Of a stretch of 64,000 nt of DNA, positions 10,701-23,301 are shown one piece after another. This DNA is from Apostichopus japonicus (taxonomy: Eukaryota > Echinodermata > Holothuroidea > Aspidochirotida > Stichopodidae). Positions within the stretch are counted from its first letter, which is position 1. Each line of letters starts with the position of its first letter. The stretch covers positions 3,245,001-3,309,000 of the forward strand of contig NC_092578.1 of assembly GCF_037975245.1 (NCBI RefSeq), given 5' to 3'. Under the pieces are notes generated by a model, which saw only the letters and a program-made list of their open reading frames with translations, searched no databases and was not told the DNA's origin. Position numbers and translations under genes: made by a program.

Positions 10701-12717
10701 AATACAGTTTGAAAGAAGGGGGCTTGGGTGGGGGGGGGGGGGGCGTGGGAAGGGTGTGCGTGATAATATAAACGTTCTTCTAGTACGTGATATTGAACAC
10801 ATGTTGCGTGATGTTTAACCGTTTACATTATTTGAGACCAAGCTGTAAAAGAAAAATATTTGGCTGATTTTTGTCTGTTTCCGTGAAGTTACTCACGAAG
10901 CTATCATTACCAAAAGACAAAAAAAACTAATAGCTTTGTTATCATGGTATATATAACGGGGTCAACCACGCTAGAGTTCGTATATATAACAATATGTGTG
11001 TATACTGAATTTGAAATATGCTCTATATCAGCACGTAACAAACATGTGACCTGATAACAAATACCAATTGTTTACCACTCCCCGTGTACTATACCCACTT
11101 AATCGTTTTGACAAGTCTCTCATTTTTCACTTCAGAGCCAACAGACAGGTTTATTTGAATAATTCTCCCTATTTTAAATTCGGTGACTAATTCTGGTCAC
11201 ATATACAGGAAGTTATCGTAAAGTATCGTTATTGGATTTGAGTAGTATAGACTATTTTACATAGGGGTCAATGGTATATACACCGCCTACACTCATATCG
11301 TTGTGCTGCTGATAGCCAGAACCACTGTTCTAGCTTGATAACGATCCTACCACAGATAACGTCAAATAGATACTCATTTTACACTGACCTGGGGAATTTC
11401 TTTGACGTCGATATATGAGCGCAGGTTTTACGGAAAATGTTTCACTTTGTAGCCTACTTGTAGACGGTTCCTTTGGAAGGTGTTGTCATCCACATCGGGA
11501 CGGTTGAGAAATATATTTTTAAAAATATTTTAGGTTTCTTTTATTCAGTGAGGGAATATCAACATGGAGCCTATATATTGAGAAGTGCTATTGGTCCGTT
11601 ATCCCTCTTCTGAATTTTTCATTCACCTTAAAGCGATGTGCATCCGGACCTTTTTTGGCGACAATACTAATTATTAATATATTGATATATTTTTACTAAT
11701 TGCGGTTACACTGTTGTTGGAGTTTGGAGAACAAAGGAAGGATGCCTCATCATTGCGAAGAAAGCAGGCACAATCATATCTGAGGATAATTCCGCGAAGG
11801 TGATGACGTCATGCTCGCTGCATATGTCTTGTATAATGTTTGCCTTTGTTATGCCTCTTCTTTTGATGTATCGCAGATGTTAACCCTCCTAAGTAATTTG
11901 GTTGAAAGGTTCAAGTGAGATAACTTCTTTAAGTTTTACTAAGGGTGTCTTCTCTCACCGATCAAGCGAAGCCGTGTTTGACACCTGCCTCGTTTAAACG
12001 CGCTCTTAAATCGATTCTCTGTGTGTTTTTGTTCCTGCATTTTTACTCCCTTGGTTACCGTAGCAGCCGTAGCCTGTAGCGAGTGCAACATACATTGTCG
12101 TCGTCGATCGGGAGATAAATACCATATTCTTGCAGTGTCGATGGTGTGTGACTATAAATATATATACTTTTTTCTATGCTTCAAGGATACCTTTTATACA
12201 CCAAGATTGTGTAAATTGAAAACCGTATATACGTAATACTTTTGGCATTGCTGATATCAGCTATACAACACTGTTTCGCAACGTTCTAACCTATCCTAGT
12301 CACGTGCAAACTTTTTTTGGCATTGTGTTATTTCACCAGTGTTAAAATCGTGATCACTGAACAGAAAACAAGATTTCTGTAATTCAAATAACAATGCAAT
12401 AGTTCTGAGAAGTAAACCAAGATCTTCTTCAGAAGCAGAACTAAAAAAAAAAAATTTTTTTTTAAAGTTCCGTTAGTAACTCGAATTCTTAATTATTACA
12501 GCATATTCTGCCGGCTGCATGAATCAAGGATGTGAAAACAGAGACGTATATTTTTTTTAACGCGTGAAATTTCAGATATTACTTATTTCTACGAGAAGGA
12601 TTTAAAGACTGGAGGCTGAAAATTTGGTGGCATTGTTTCATATGTCTTTGGAGGATATTAAGGTAAGCAAAATTAACCCATTTCGGATATGTACATATAC
12701 AGGTAGGGGTAGACTTG
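7771..12717. other. no recognisable gene
   Basis: No gene or element could be supported. Small items are an ACATTCAA repeat (about 10451-10495), a G-run at 10730-10743, a TGACGTCA palindrome at 11804-11811, and A/T homopolymers near 12443-12465. A 123-codon frame at 8669-9040 is discussed among rejected items. Confidence 0.5.
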
Positions 12718-12925
12718 CAGCAAGTCCCGTGTACGCGTACTCATATTGTAGGATAGGTAACATGTACAGATGTACTCGTCTTGTACTCGGGACATATTGG
12801 GATTATATATAATACTGTATATATAGTTATTATCACTGCAAAGGTACAAAGGATATCCGTATAGTTGCGCGCCTAGAGTTTGTACTCGTTCTCCAGTACT
12901 TATAGCTCGTACCTGCATGTGTAAT
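12718..12925 (+). repeat. GTACTCG bipartite repeat, locus 1
   Basis: AAGTCCCGTGTACGCGTACTC near 12722 is followed about 50 bases later by TGTACTCGTCTTGTACTCGG, then further TGTACTCG words to about 12910. The same two-part layout recurs at 21715, 33186, 34566 and 39862, always on this strand. Confidence 0.5.
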
Positions 12926-15198
12926 CGTGCTGAAGGTTATACTTGATCTACACAAAGCTGTATCCATGCAGGAGTATATGGGGTGCTGTATGGGCCGAGT
13001 ATATGGAGACGCCTACCCACCCCACCTCACCGTCCTATATATTGATAAATGCGGCGTTAGAGAATCGCTGACCAGGTTTGTATAACCTTTAAGGTCATAA
13101 TTTACGGGACCCTGCCCCCAACCCTATATAATACCCTACATATCCAACAAATTCCAGTAATGGACACATAAACTCCAATCCCAGCAAACATTTGACTGTC
13201 ACCATCAAGTAGATCTATCTATACATACAGTAGTGAATGTACCACTGTAGTATGGTTCTCTCTCTTTATATACGTACGCCTTCTCTTGCTCGCCGACTTA
13301 GATTATTTATATACTGTTAATCGTACTCGGGCATTATGAAAATCTAGTATAAATACTAGTACAATATTAAATACACCTACTCACGTGTTCGTAGAGCCTT
13401 GCACTCATACTTTGTTACTTACACCAAGCGGAATTCTGCCTGTATATACTCCTATACTCTTGTTGTTGTACTACCTTATACTTCAAGCAAGGAGCTTCTA
13501 AATGACAGCCCTCCGTATGCATGATGCTATACAATTCTGCTCTCAGAATCATTTATCTAACCGTGATATAAACCTGTGTGTATTAACGTAGTCTTCAACG
13601 CTATAGTCTGCTGTCTGGAAATAATTCTTGAGTTTTGAACGAACCGTCTTGAAGAGCAGACCCGATTTGTTATCGAAAAGTGTGAATTTTTATCATTAAA
13701 ATTTAGGACAAATACAGAACAGCTTTTTTAGTGTTCCATCATAAAGGCATCGTACCATGAGTGACGTTAGATAAACTTCAAAGCCTTTGTCCCTAAACTA
13801 TTTGTTTTATGCGAGATTATGGCAGACGAAAAGAATATTAAATCATTGTTTTTTTTTCAATTGACACGTGTAAACGCCTTTTTCCCAATTGGAAAACCAC
13901 TAGATCAGACGATCCATGAATAAATCATGATATATAGACGTGTTCTTGTTTGCTTTTCCTCAAACCAATGAGACCACAAGTAAATTGGACTACGATATTT
14001 TGGGGTTATCGAGTCCTTTTGGAATTATTGCTATGTACAGAAGTAAGTAGTCTGTTACAATGGGGTCTTTTGCCTCAAATTTTGACATAAAAAAAGTGAA
14101 GACTTCACTTGTCCATGTACTTATTCGTGATTGATAGCAAAGATGGCGATAACTAAAACAGCGGAAGGGAAGTCGCAAGGGAACCAATTCAAATACAATT
14201 TGATTGTAATCATATTGTAAGCCTATAAACACACGAAACTACGGTAGTAAAGGCTACACTATTGTTATGTTAATTAGTAGTTCTTTGTTATGTTAATAAT
14301 GATCTGTAGTACGCCGATATAAAGATCTGGTTTTGCTCAAATTCAATTCTATATGCCTTATATTGTGTAACTGCCTGCATTTTGCTATAAACCTGCCCAT
14401 GAGAAGAGCTCAGCATATTAGACAAAATGTCAAAATAATAATAATAATAAAAAGAAAAAAAGACGAAGCCTAACCGTGGGCTTCAGAACCAAATAGAAGA
14501 AAACATTACATTTCGTATAAAAACGAAACGTATATATATTTGTATTATGTTAACGAAGTTTACATGGTTGTTGCTACAACTCAGGTCGTTGTTAACGAAT
14601 TTTGTCCTTTTGGCATTCCATACGCACTAGTTCAAGATGTAATTCCAAACGTTCATAGTGTTATTTTGTGTATAATATACATATACTACTACATCTACTA
14701 CGTTATAGGTTTACAAGGTACGTGGATTTGCAAAACGAGACGATTAAACCAGGCACCGGGTTACAAAGAATGTGACCCCCGGTCCTGCGAAATATTCATT
14801 TAAGTTAGCTCTCTAATGTTTGATATTTTCTAATATCAATTGACGAACATTCTTCCACATCTTATATATCTCATAGATTAAGACATTACTCATAAGAATC
14901 TGAGACTTAAAACAAGGTACATAGTTAGACGAATAGATATCATTACTAATAACCTTGGGTCTTGCTAATCTCTAATACACCACTTAAACGTATATAATGA
15001 ATTGAAGTACAAATTGTTACAACCAAATACCATATAGTCTTATCAAAATTCCTTCTGAATATACCGTGTACTATCTGATTTAACGCACAGCGCTTGACAC
15101 TGTTGTAAAATATCATATTAGGGACCTGTGTCAGCATTTTGTGTTGGTTTAATCATGTTCGTATACACACAGAGTACAGCACGATAGATGGGGAATTT
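12926..15198. other. no recognisable gene
   Basis: An isolated CGTACTCGGG word lies at 13322-13331. Otherwise there are only scattered A/T runs and an AATAATAAT tract near 14436-14449. No coding or RNA feature was identified. Confidence 0.5.
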
Positions 15199-16572
15199 CA
15201 GGTAACTCCCTGGTTCAGGAGATGGACATTTTATAATATAAACAAACAAGATATAACAAAGAAATATTTTAATTTTTATAGCAGAAATCATAGTTTGATT
15301 TTTCAGCTTTAAGATATCATTTACACTTTTAAATTGAAAAAGAGTGAACTATTCACTTTGTGACAGTGTAGGATGATCATTCTTGAGGGGAGTAAAAAGT
15401 CACTTGAGTGACAACGAGAGACTTCATGTCAATTTAACTCTAAAAACGAGTATACTGTTGTGCCTTTTCATCCTAAAAACAAAATAACAAGTTCTCTTCA
15501 TGTAGGTCAGTTCACACAACCCAGTATAATTGTCATTCATCAAACTGCAATTATGCGAGGAGCTGTCGCCAATTTGCTTAAGACAATTTGACAGAAACTG
15601 CCAAGTTGTCCATGTTTAAAACATGTCTTGAGTTTGACCTGTTGCTGGACAATCGTTACAGGCTATAGAAGTGAAGATTCCATATACTTGCACTCCGATT
15701 GGCCGAGAACCATTAGTTCGGTTGTCTGAGCGGGGTCAGTCTTATCATAGAATTGTTAGGGGGGAAATCCCATGGTCTTATAAATGACTAACATTACGTT
15801 AGTAATCACTTGTTGGTTTGTGATTATTGTCTATACCTCAACCTTTTCAGCAGTTCGTGTACGTGTTTAATTGCGTAGAACAATGTAATTTCTGACTGTT
15901 AAACCTGATTTGCCTCAACTACAGAGCTATTAGCTACTGTATGTATGATAACTTATGGGATAAATTTCACTATATATTTCAATGTCCAGCCTTTATAAAC
16001 GAAAGAGTTTACAACAACAAACCCTACTAAAGAATAAGACCAAGTTCGATAAAGAACTACAACAACTCTTTCAATCGAAATCTAATCGAAATCTCAAATA
16101 ATTGAAGTATATATTTTGCTCTAAACCAAGATATAATATATATCTCGCTATATATTTGGTAATATTTGCTGTAGGATAACGTTAGGCAGTACCACAGTCT
16201 TCATATTTCATTGTCAATAAATCCCTCCACCACCCCTCCCCCCTCCCCCGGGGCGAGTTCACGATATTCACTTCTCAAAATATTATAAATGCCTCGGAAT
16301 GTATCCTTTTAGGCTAAATTAATGATGACGTCAGCTCCTGTTTGCAGGGCAAAATGTTGATGTTACTTAATTGTTTAATTAAGTCTAATATCCTCAACCA
16401 AACTATGTTCTTCATGCACACAACGAACAGCCTTGACTGACATTAATCATCATCATATGCCTTTGAAATATTTGTGCTACAGTATTACATTTTACGTAAG
16501 TTCAAACTAGTCTTACCTTATCCTATATCGAGCGTTGTGTTGCATCTGAAGAACTATCCTTATGGTCCTTGT
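15199..16572. other. half copy of the CAGGGAG palindrome, then unannotated
   Basis: AACTCCCTGG at 15204-15213 resembles one arm of the dispersed palindrome without a good partner arm. The rest holds no recognisable gene. A C-rich run lies at 16226-16252 and a TGACGTCA palindrome at 16326-16333. Confidence 0.3.
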
Positions 16573-16603
16573 GTTAGACCATGGAGCTGCTCCCTGGTTA
16601 GAC
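16573..16603. repeat. CAGGGAG palindrome, degenerate copy
   Basis: GTTAGACCATGGAGCTGC is followed by TCCCTGGTTAGAC. The outer arms GTTAGACCA and TGGTTAGAC mirror each other imperfectly, and the inner arms share GGAGC/GCTCC. The flanking TTAGAC words match the TCTAAC words beside the copies at 6591-6660. Confidence 0.55.
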
Positions 16604-17231
16604 TAGAAGTACAGTATAGTCCAGTAACTTTAAATGACGAGCTCATATGTTGATAGGATCATTGCTATAACAAAATAAATAAATAAACTAAAGTTGGTAT
16701 ACAAAATCAACCTGGATTAATAACACATAATTTATTACGGCGTACAACAGTATCCACAATAGATCTTGTATCGTACCCACACTCTGCCTTTAATTTCCTT
16801 ATTCCTGTACCAATTTTGGTGTATTTAAAGTTATAAATGTATTTATTCAGTTACCTTTTCTTCACATTAGTTTTCGATACGCTACTCCAATCAGAGGAGA
16901 GGGGGCGGGCGGGGGGGGGAGGGGGCTGAAGACAATTATCAGTTAACGTAGATACCGAAATCACTATCGAAATATCGGTGCATCCGTACATCGGTTTAAA
17001 ATGTAAGGACTGTCCGTGCGCGAATTGCGCGCATTTTTGCCCCCATCATGTACCTTGATTTGAGCAAAATTATGTTTTTAGCAACTGCTGTATTTTAAGT
17101 TTCAAGAATATTCCAGAAGATGGGATTCAGGTCCCTTGCCTGGATCAACCCTTGCATGAATTGTGAAGCAGAACTACAGCTTCAAATCAGCACTAGTTGT
17201 CGTGTTATATAGTTGTCCCTTCCATCGAACA

Positions 17232-17274
17232 TGACGTCAGAGCCAGCTAGTACTGCGCTTGCGCGTAACGGAAG
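17232..17274. promoter_or_regulatory. CRE, NRF1-like and ETS-like sites in a cluster
   Basis: TGACGTCA (17232-17239), TGCGCTTGCGCG (17254-17265, one base from the NRF1 palindrome) and CGGAAG (17269-17274) lie within 43 bp in otherwise AT-rich DNA. This combination is typical of TATA-less housekeeping promoters in deuterostomes. No transcript or exon can be tied to it, so it is only a candidate. Confidence 0.25.
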
Positions 17275-19929
17275 AGGAAAGCTTAGTAGAGTGTTTTACC
17301 TCACTCTTCTTGAGTTAAGCGCGTCTTTCATTATTTATAACAAAGGTCGAAATCATAAAAATGAAAGTGGCCCGTGAAATGCTATCTTGCACTCTCAACC
17401 CTTCATAAATATTTTTCCTTTTATTCATCGTGTCAACTTGCATGTATATAGATAAGATTAGATTATATAAAAAAAAAAGTGAAGGTTATTCGTGCTCAAT
17501 AAATGAAGAATTTTAAGGGGGTTGAAAATGTATGAGTTTCATGTCATAAAGGTACAACTTAAGAGACTTTCAAAGCGAATGTTTTTCTCTAAATTAATCT
17601 GCGTGGGGTTGTTATTGTGTTCAGTGATGTACTTTATTGCATTCTTCCCGCCTCTTTTTGCTCGTTTTCTGGTGAACTAAAATCAGTGACTATAGATAAG
17701 ATTTCCAAACCGTCCCTTTATACGTTGAAATCACCAAGGGATAAAACAGTTCACAAAGGCTTATCTAATTTCATGACGCGATAGGATCTCTGATTCAACT
17801 CACGTGCAGACAACTTTTTTTTCAAGAAAACTTATTAAACTAAAATGTCATTAAAACGTTGAAAATGTCATTTCACGTTGACTTTTGGGAAGGAGTTTTG
17901 GTTGTCAGAATTCGATTCTTAAATTTCAAGATGAAAGGCGATACTGTCTATTACCTTGACGTGTCTCTTTTATTCCAGTAATGAAGAAAAATGTCATATT
18001 TTTTCCTAAAATTTATAACATTCAAGTTTTGGTGATTTGAATGTGATTAAAATTATGAGACCAAACTATTGGGAAATGAAATTCGGTAAAATGGCAATCC
18101 GCGATGCACAACTTCCTAAATCCAGATATCTTCCAAAAGGAAAACGATTTTCTTACCTATAAGGCGGGAGAGGTGGGGGGGGGGGGGGGAGGGGAAGGGT
18201 CGGAGGAGGAGCTACTAGGAGGAGAGGGATTGGAGGCTGTTCGCCGCAAGAAAATCTATCATCAAGATGACGTGTCGCTTTGCTTTGATGAACAGCTTTA
18301 AAAGGGTGTGTTAATTATGTTCATTCAGAGTAAATATTAGTCAACATCTGTCCATAATATATCCATGTAGGAATGTACGGTGGGGGAAGGGTGGCAGAAA
18401 TTTGGGGTAGGGGAAGGGTGGCAGAAACTTGTGGTGGGAGTGAAAGAAAAATAGAAAGGGGAAGAAAGAAAACGGGGAGATTAGAACGCTGTTAACAACA
18501 AAGTGCAAGTAGAACTAACATAATGTACTTGACATGACCTCATTAGATATTTCTTAAAACTAGAAATTTCTTATCTTATTGTTAATACTACCGTCTTAAT
18601 TCTAATAAACATAAATTTCATGCGTTAGGCAAGTGTAGAACTGAAATAAATGTTCGGATTGACTTTGAAATTGGAGTCGTTTATGACATGTATCAGTATA
18701 TATCATCTTTCAAAGATAAAAAATAATAAAGTTCACCGTTTATAGTTTATTTAAACATTCTTATGATAAGTTTAGGTTTTTCTTCTTCTTCTTCTCCTCC
18801 TTCTCCTTCTTCTTCTTAGGTTTACCAAAGGATATGTCATCTCTCTCCATTTAATATCTGAACTGAGTTTTAAAGTTCAAGATATGGTTTATACTTAACA
18901 AATTGCTATGTCATAATGGGTGGTTAAAGGGCGTTAAGGTTACAGAGGGTTGACGTAACATAATACAGGATACATGTTACTTATCATTCAACTGATCTGT
19001 TTGTACGATAAATAAAACGAAATCTTGTTTATTTTATCTAATCCACCTGCATTAGTCCTCTTATGATATGGATACTTTCTTTAATATCTCTTCCTCTCTC
19101 TGTCTGTTCCTACGGGGACTAGATAAACTTTTTGATGGACAGAAGGATGTTAGTGTAATGAGAAGTATGGGTTATAATAGTGCGATACATTGTAACCGGC
19201 CCATGCATGGAAATCTGCTATCCAAAGTAGCAAAGAAATAACGTTTACCCCCCCCCCCCTCCCCCCTCGTCTATCTTGTTCTACCAATCTTGCTTATCTG
19301 GGGCAGTTTTTTTTTAGCATAAATCTCGCAAGCCTCTCTGTCACAGATGTGATGATGGTGGGGGCTGTTGGAATGTCACAGATGTCACAAACTCCTTCAA
19401 CATTTTAATGTGTAGAGGTCAATCAACTCGCCTTATTCACACTACACGCTACAATTTGAATGGAAGAGCGTAAGTTACTTATTCAGAATTTCAGACAAAA
19501 ACAGATAACCCTACTAAGAACAAAGCTAACTGAAAACGCCTTCATCTTTCTATTAAGTAACATTTTACTCATCAACCTGAAGATTAAGAGAATTTAATGC
19601 CGTTGTATATATGACCTTTATTCCCTCTACAATGATTCGTTTATTGTTTGATAAGATATATTAATTCCGATGTTTATAATGGATCATAATTGGAGGTCCG
19701 TTCAAGATTACTCTATCAGTGGCCAATTATTATCTTGACCGTGTGTTTGTATAAATAAGACGTTAATGTACTTCAAACAGTATTAATCGAAGTATCCAGA
19801 TGATATTTACATGCAATAAACCTGTATGTCATATTCGAGATGTTGATAATTGAAGTCGTCATACTATAACTATAATTATTCAAGATCACCACATCAGAAA
19901 ATTCCACTTCACGACGGGTTTCGTCCTTT
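17275..19929. other. no recognisable gene; low-complexity patches
   Basis: The stretch holds a G-rich run at 18174-18240, a twice-repeated GGGGAAGGGTGGCAGAAA word (18383-18428), a TTC/CTC pyrimidine tract (18780-18818) and a C-run (19249-19268). The open frame over the G-rich part is compositional. Confidence 0.5.
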
Positions 19930-19986
19930 AAAGGGCTAATATATATAAATGTATATATATATATATGTATATATTTATATGTATTT

Positions 19987-20082
<96 letters not shown>

Positions 20083-20100
20083 ATATGTATAAATATATGA
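19930..20100. repeat. compound (AT)n/(GT)n microsatellite
   Basis: TATATA blocks interrupted by TATG and TATTTATATG lead into a pure (AT)n tract (about 20012-20060) and then (GT)n (20061-20082). Open frames on both strands here are artefacts of the repeat. Confidence 0.85.
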
Positions 20101-20994
20101 GATTCGGACGCAACCTTCGCATGAACCCATCTAGCCATGCGTTTAATGTTGGCCTGTTCTGAATTACAATAGTATCATAGGCTGACGACATTTGAAGTGG
20201 ATGTTACCAAGTGTAAGTGTGTTGATCCTTAAATTTTAAAATGTAATTGCTTAGCTTCTTTTCTGCGACCTGTAATCTGTACTTTATTGAGAAATTGTCT
20301 GTTTCATTTGATTACATCGCTTGAAATTTCAAGATTTTTCACCCGTCAATAGAAGTTTCAGAGGGATGTATTCTGTCATCCTGTCGCAGCGTTCTAATAT
20401 AATTGATTAAATTGACTGCTACATCCTTGAAATGTCAAATAAGTCGTGAAATGTATTCATTCTGTTGAGTCAGAACCGATGTACTATACTGCATGGACTA
20501 TCGAGCTTCTCAAAGCTACCAATAAAATTTATTAAAAATAAAGAACCAAAAAGATAAAAAAAAAATACACATAATAGCTGGCCTTTTCTGAGGCAGTTTA
20601 ATCTCGAATTATATGTTGCGAGAGTCACCTGTTACCCCGGGTAACAGTCAATAAGTTTGTCCAGGTGTTTGAAAGTTATTGAATTAAATATAGCCCATGG
20701 GACATTAGTTTTTGGCGAGCGGTGAATTTTACTTTATAAAATGCATTATTTCATTTTGTATAAGTGTTATAAAATACAATATTGAATAGCTTGGATTTTT
20801 TCCTCCAAATGACCAAGTGATGAAATTACCGCTAATAAATGATAGGCATATTTTTCTTTTAAATTTCAAACCAATAAGGAAGGCGATTAACTTTCACTTT
20901 ATTTTTTTCTCAGTGTAAATATTCCGATTAGTGAGATAACTTTAAACATTGGAGCTGTGCGGTAATGTTATTCTGCCCATGCTGTACAGTCCAT
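20101..20994. other. no recognisable gene
   Basis: The only structured item is a near-perfect palindrome at 20629-20647 with arms CTGTTACCC and GGGTAACAG around one C. Confidence 0.5.
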
Positions 20995-21030
20995 GCAGGG
21001 AACCATATATGTTAGAGTAGCAGCTCCCTG
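20995..21030. repeat. CAGGGAG palindrome, one degenerate arm
   Basis: GCAGGGAACC is followed, after a short AT-rich spacer, by AGAGTAGCAGCTCCCTGC. The right arm TAGCAGCTCCCTG is identical to the intact copy at 58420-58448. The left arm has diverged after CAGGGA. Confidence 0.6.
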
Positions 21031-21714
21031 CTATAACAATGCCCAGTACTGTCCGGGTAAATGAAACAAGTTGAGAGTCTGCGCGAATTGGGCATTGACT
21101 ATGGTGCAATGCCTCACCTATAGGTCAAATCAGTGAAGGAAGGGGGGGGGGTATACCGTTGCAGTTGTAAACCGGTTTTTATGTCAAGTTTGATCAATAC
21201 AGCGAAGATTCCTGCAACCCTTAGCAATAGCTGAAACAAGAGATTGTCAAAAATTGGCACCCATTTCCCCTGTAAGCTTTTCAAACAGGAATAAATAGTA
21301 TACCCAATTTGTTGCATGAAATTTCGAACTTTGCGGTTTCACTTTGGGGTCAATGGTAAGAAACGAAAGTACGCCACGCAAACTATTTAGCTAGTATCGG
21401 TCATCCTTGACAATAATCACACAATGCCTCCTTGGGCGGTACCGGAACTTCTTAAAGTAACATGTATCGTAAACAATATTTATGCGTGACTGTGACGTCA
21501 CACGAATGGAAAAATGGAAAAATTGCTTGTTTACTTGTTTCTAATGAGAAAACTTGATATTGAGCTGTACATGTTGCAACATGTATACTGAATGATGTCT
21601 CAAAATTTGTCTCCGTAATTCATCTCTTTAAAAAGAAAACATGTGTCCATTGGAATACAGACTTTCGTACATGTATGATATGTATACATTCATCATGGTA
21701 TATGGTTTGTGCAA

Positions 21715-21790
21715 GTGAGTCCGTGCTAGTACTCATGATCTATAGTAACTGTACTCGTGGATTCGTACTCACTCTCGTACTCGCTGCGTT
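21715..21790 (+). repeat. GTACTCG bipartite repeat, locus 2
   Basis: GTGAGTCCGTGCTAGTACTC (from 21715) is followed by TGTACTCGTGGATTCGTACTC and TCGTACTCGCTG. It has the same order and orientation as the other loci of this repeat. Confidence 0.5.
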
Positions 21791-22975
21791 TTGATAGTCA
21801 TGTATATATGCTATGGCAAGAGTACATAACCTTTACTTGATGAAGAATATATGATTTTGGCTTAGTTTGATCAAAACTCTGCTTGAAAAGACGAGGTATT
21901 TCCATGCTTAAGTTTGACCAAGGCAGGCTGAATTGAATCGCGAAAAGTTGAACATGAAATAATTATTTTATGCAAATTTTATGTCATGTTATGTTATGCA
22001 TTATTCAGGCAAAATGACCAAGATCTTAACGTATCCATTCATGGCAACAGGAAAAGGCAAAAAAAAGTCACGGCTTGAACCAGATGATGCCCTGGTGCGT
22101 TCTCTGTTTTGTGTCTGTGTGTGTGTGCTCTCGGCATTCACTATACCCTGCTTAGGTTGGGTGTATACTGGGTGGATTCTGCAGTATCCACTAGATATCA
22201 GGGCTTCGTAATTCACGGTTTTTTAATTTGACTATAGTAAGATATGTTAAGACAAGGCACTTTTTTGTTTTATATATAAAAGTGCCAATCATAGCTGGAT
22301 TAAGTCTTTGAATAATTCAGGTGTATCCGTTCAACATCGTCGGTTTCATGCAGGATTGGCAGATTACTGAGATCACGTGGCTCAATTTTACCCGTCTCGC
22401 ATTTTCTACAGGCTGACAGCTTGGTGTTATGTTGCACACAACTTAGGTAATATAAGGTCTAATTGTTGCCAAGCCCAAAACGCCACGAGGAGTTTTTGGC
22501 AACTCAATAGTTTTGGGATGGGGCCCTTGGTGTATATAGAATCAGCCAATGTGAATGTCCGTATACAGACCAATAGCCGAGTGCATAATGCGCTGTATAT
22601 TTGTAAATTTTTCTGTTAAAGAGAGTTTAAATGACCACACTACTATACCATACTAAATAATTAAGATTTTTTTCTGTTAAGGACCGCTGCCCCTGTAAGT
22701 TACATGCAAAATAAGCTCGTAGCGATTGTGTATACACAGTTTTTAGTCGTGAACCGCCGCACACTACCTGTCAGGAAGATAACTACATTTTCAGTTTCCG
22801 CGACTTTCATCTGACCAAATCTAAACTTGATCGATTATGGTCCTAAGCGCACACACATTGCTCGACTATCCACGATTTTCCACGTTACGACGGTCGTGTT
22901 GATTCAGAACGCGTTCAATTGGGACCGTTTGTCGTCGGTTAAATTTCATCCAGTATTTTAGAACTTTGTACCATA

Positions 22976-22986
22976 GCGCATGCGCA
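22976..22986. promoter_or_regulatory. NRF1-like palindrome GCGCATGCGCA
   Basis: The sequence GCGCATGCGCA matches the NRF1 core palindrome. It lies in a locally CpG-containing stretch (about 22860-23060) that differs from its AT-rich surroundings. NRF1 sites mark many CpG promoters in animals. No gene is visible beside it, so function is uncertain. Confidence 0.25.
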
Positions 22987-23228
22987 GAACTCTCTTCATA
23001 GAGCATTGATCCCGACAGTAGGTTAGTGTACACATTGTTGGCTGCCATCCATTGCACAATATCCTATACCCGATTTGTCCATTCTGATGTAGCTAAATGT
23101 TAAACAGCGTTGACATTCAACCCTAGGGTTTTACGTATGGACGTCACTTTCAATCAATAACCTCCCCCCCCCCTTCACCCACAAAAAAGAATGAAGTTTA
23201 AAATAGCATATTTCTCTTCGCTATCGAT

Positions 23229-23301
23229 CAAAATTGTTGGTATATGATTTGCCATATCAGAACATATTCGTCTGATATGATTTCCGAAATCAACAATTTT
23301 G
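23229..23301. repeat. imperfect 73-bp inverted repeat
   Basis: CAAAATTGTTG at the left is matched inverted by CAACAATTTTG at the right. Inner arms share CATATCAG/CTGATATG around an 11-base loop. It could be a small foldback element. No target duplication was found. Confidence 0.45.
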
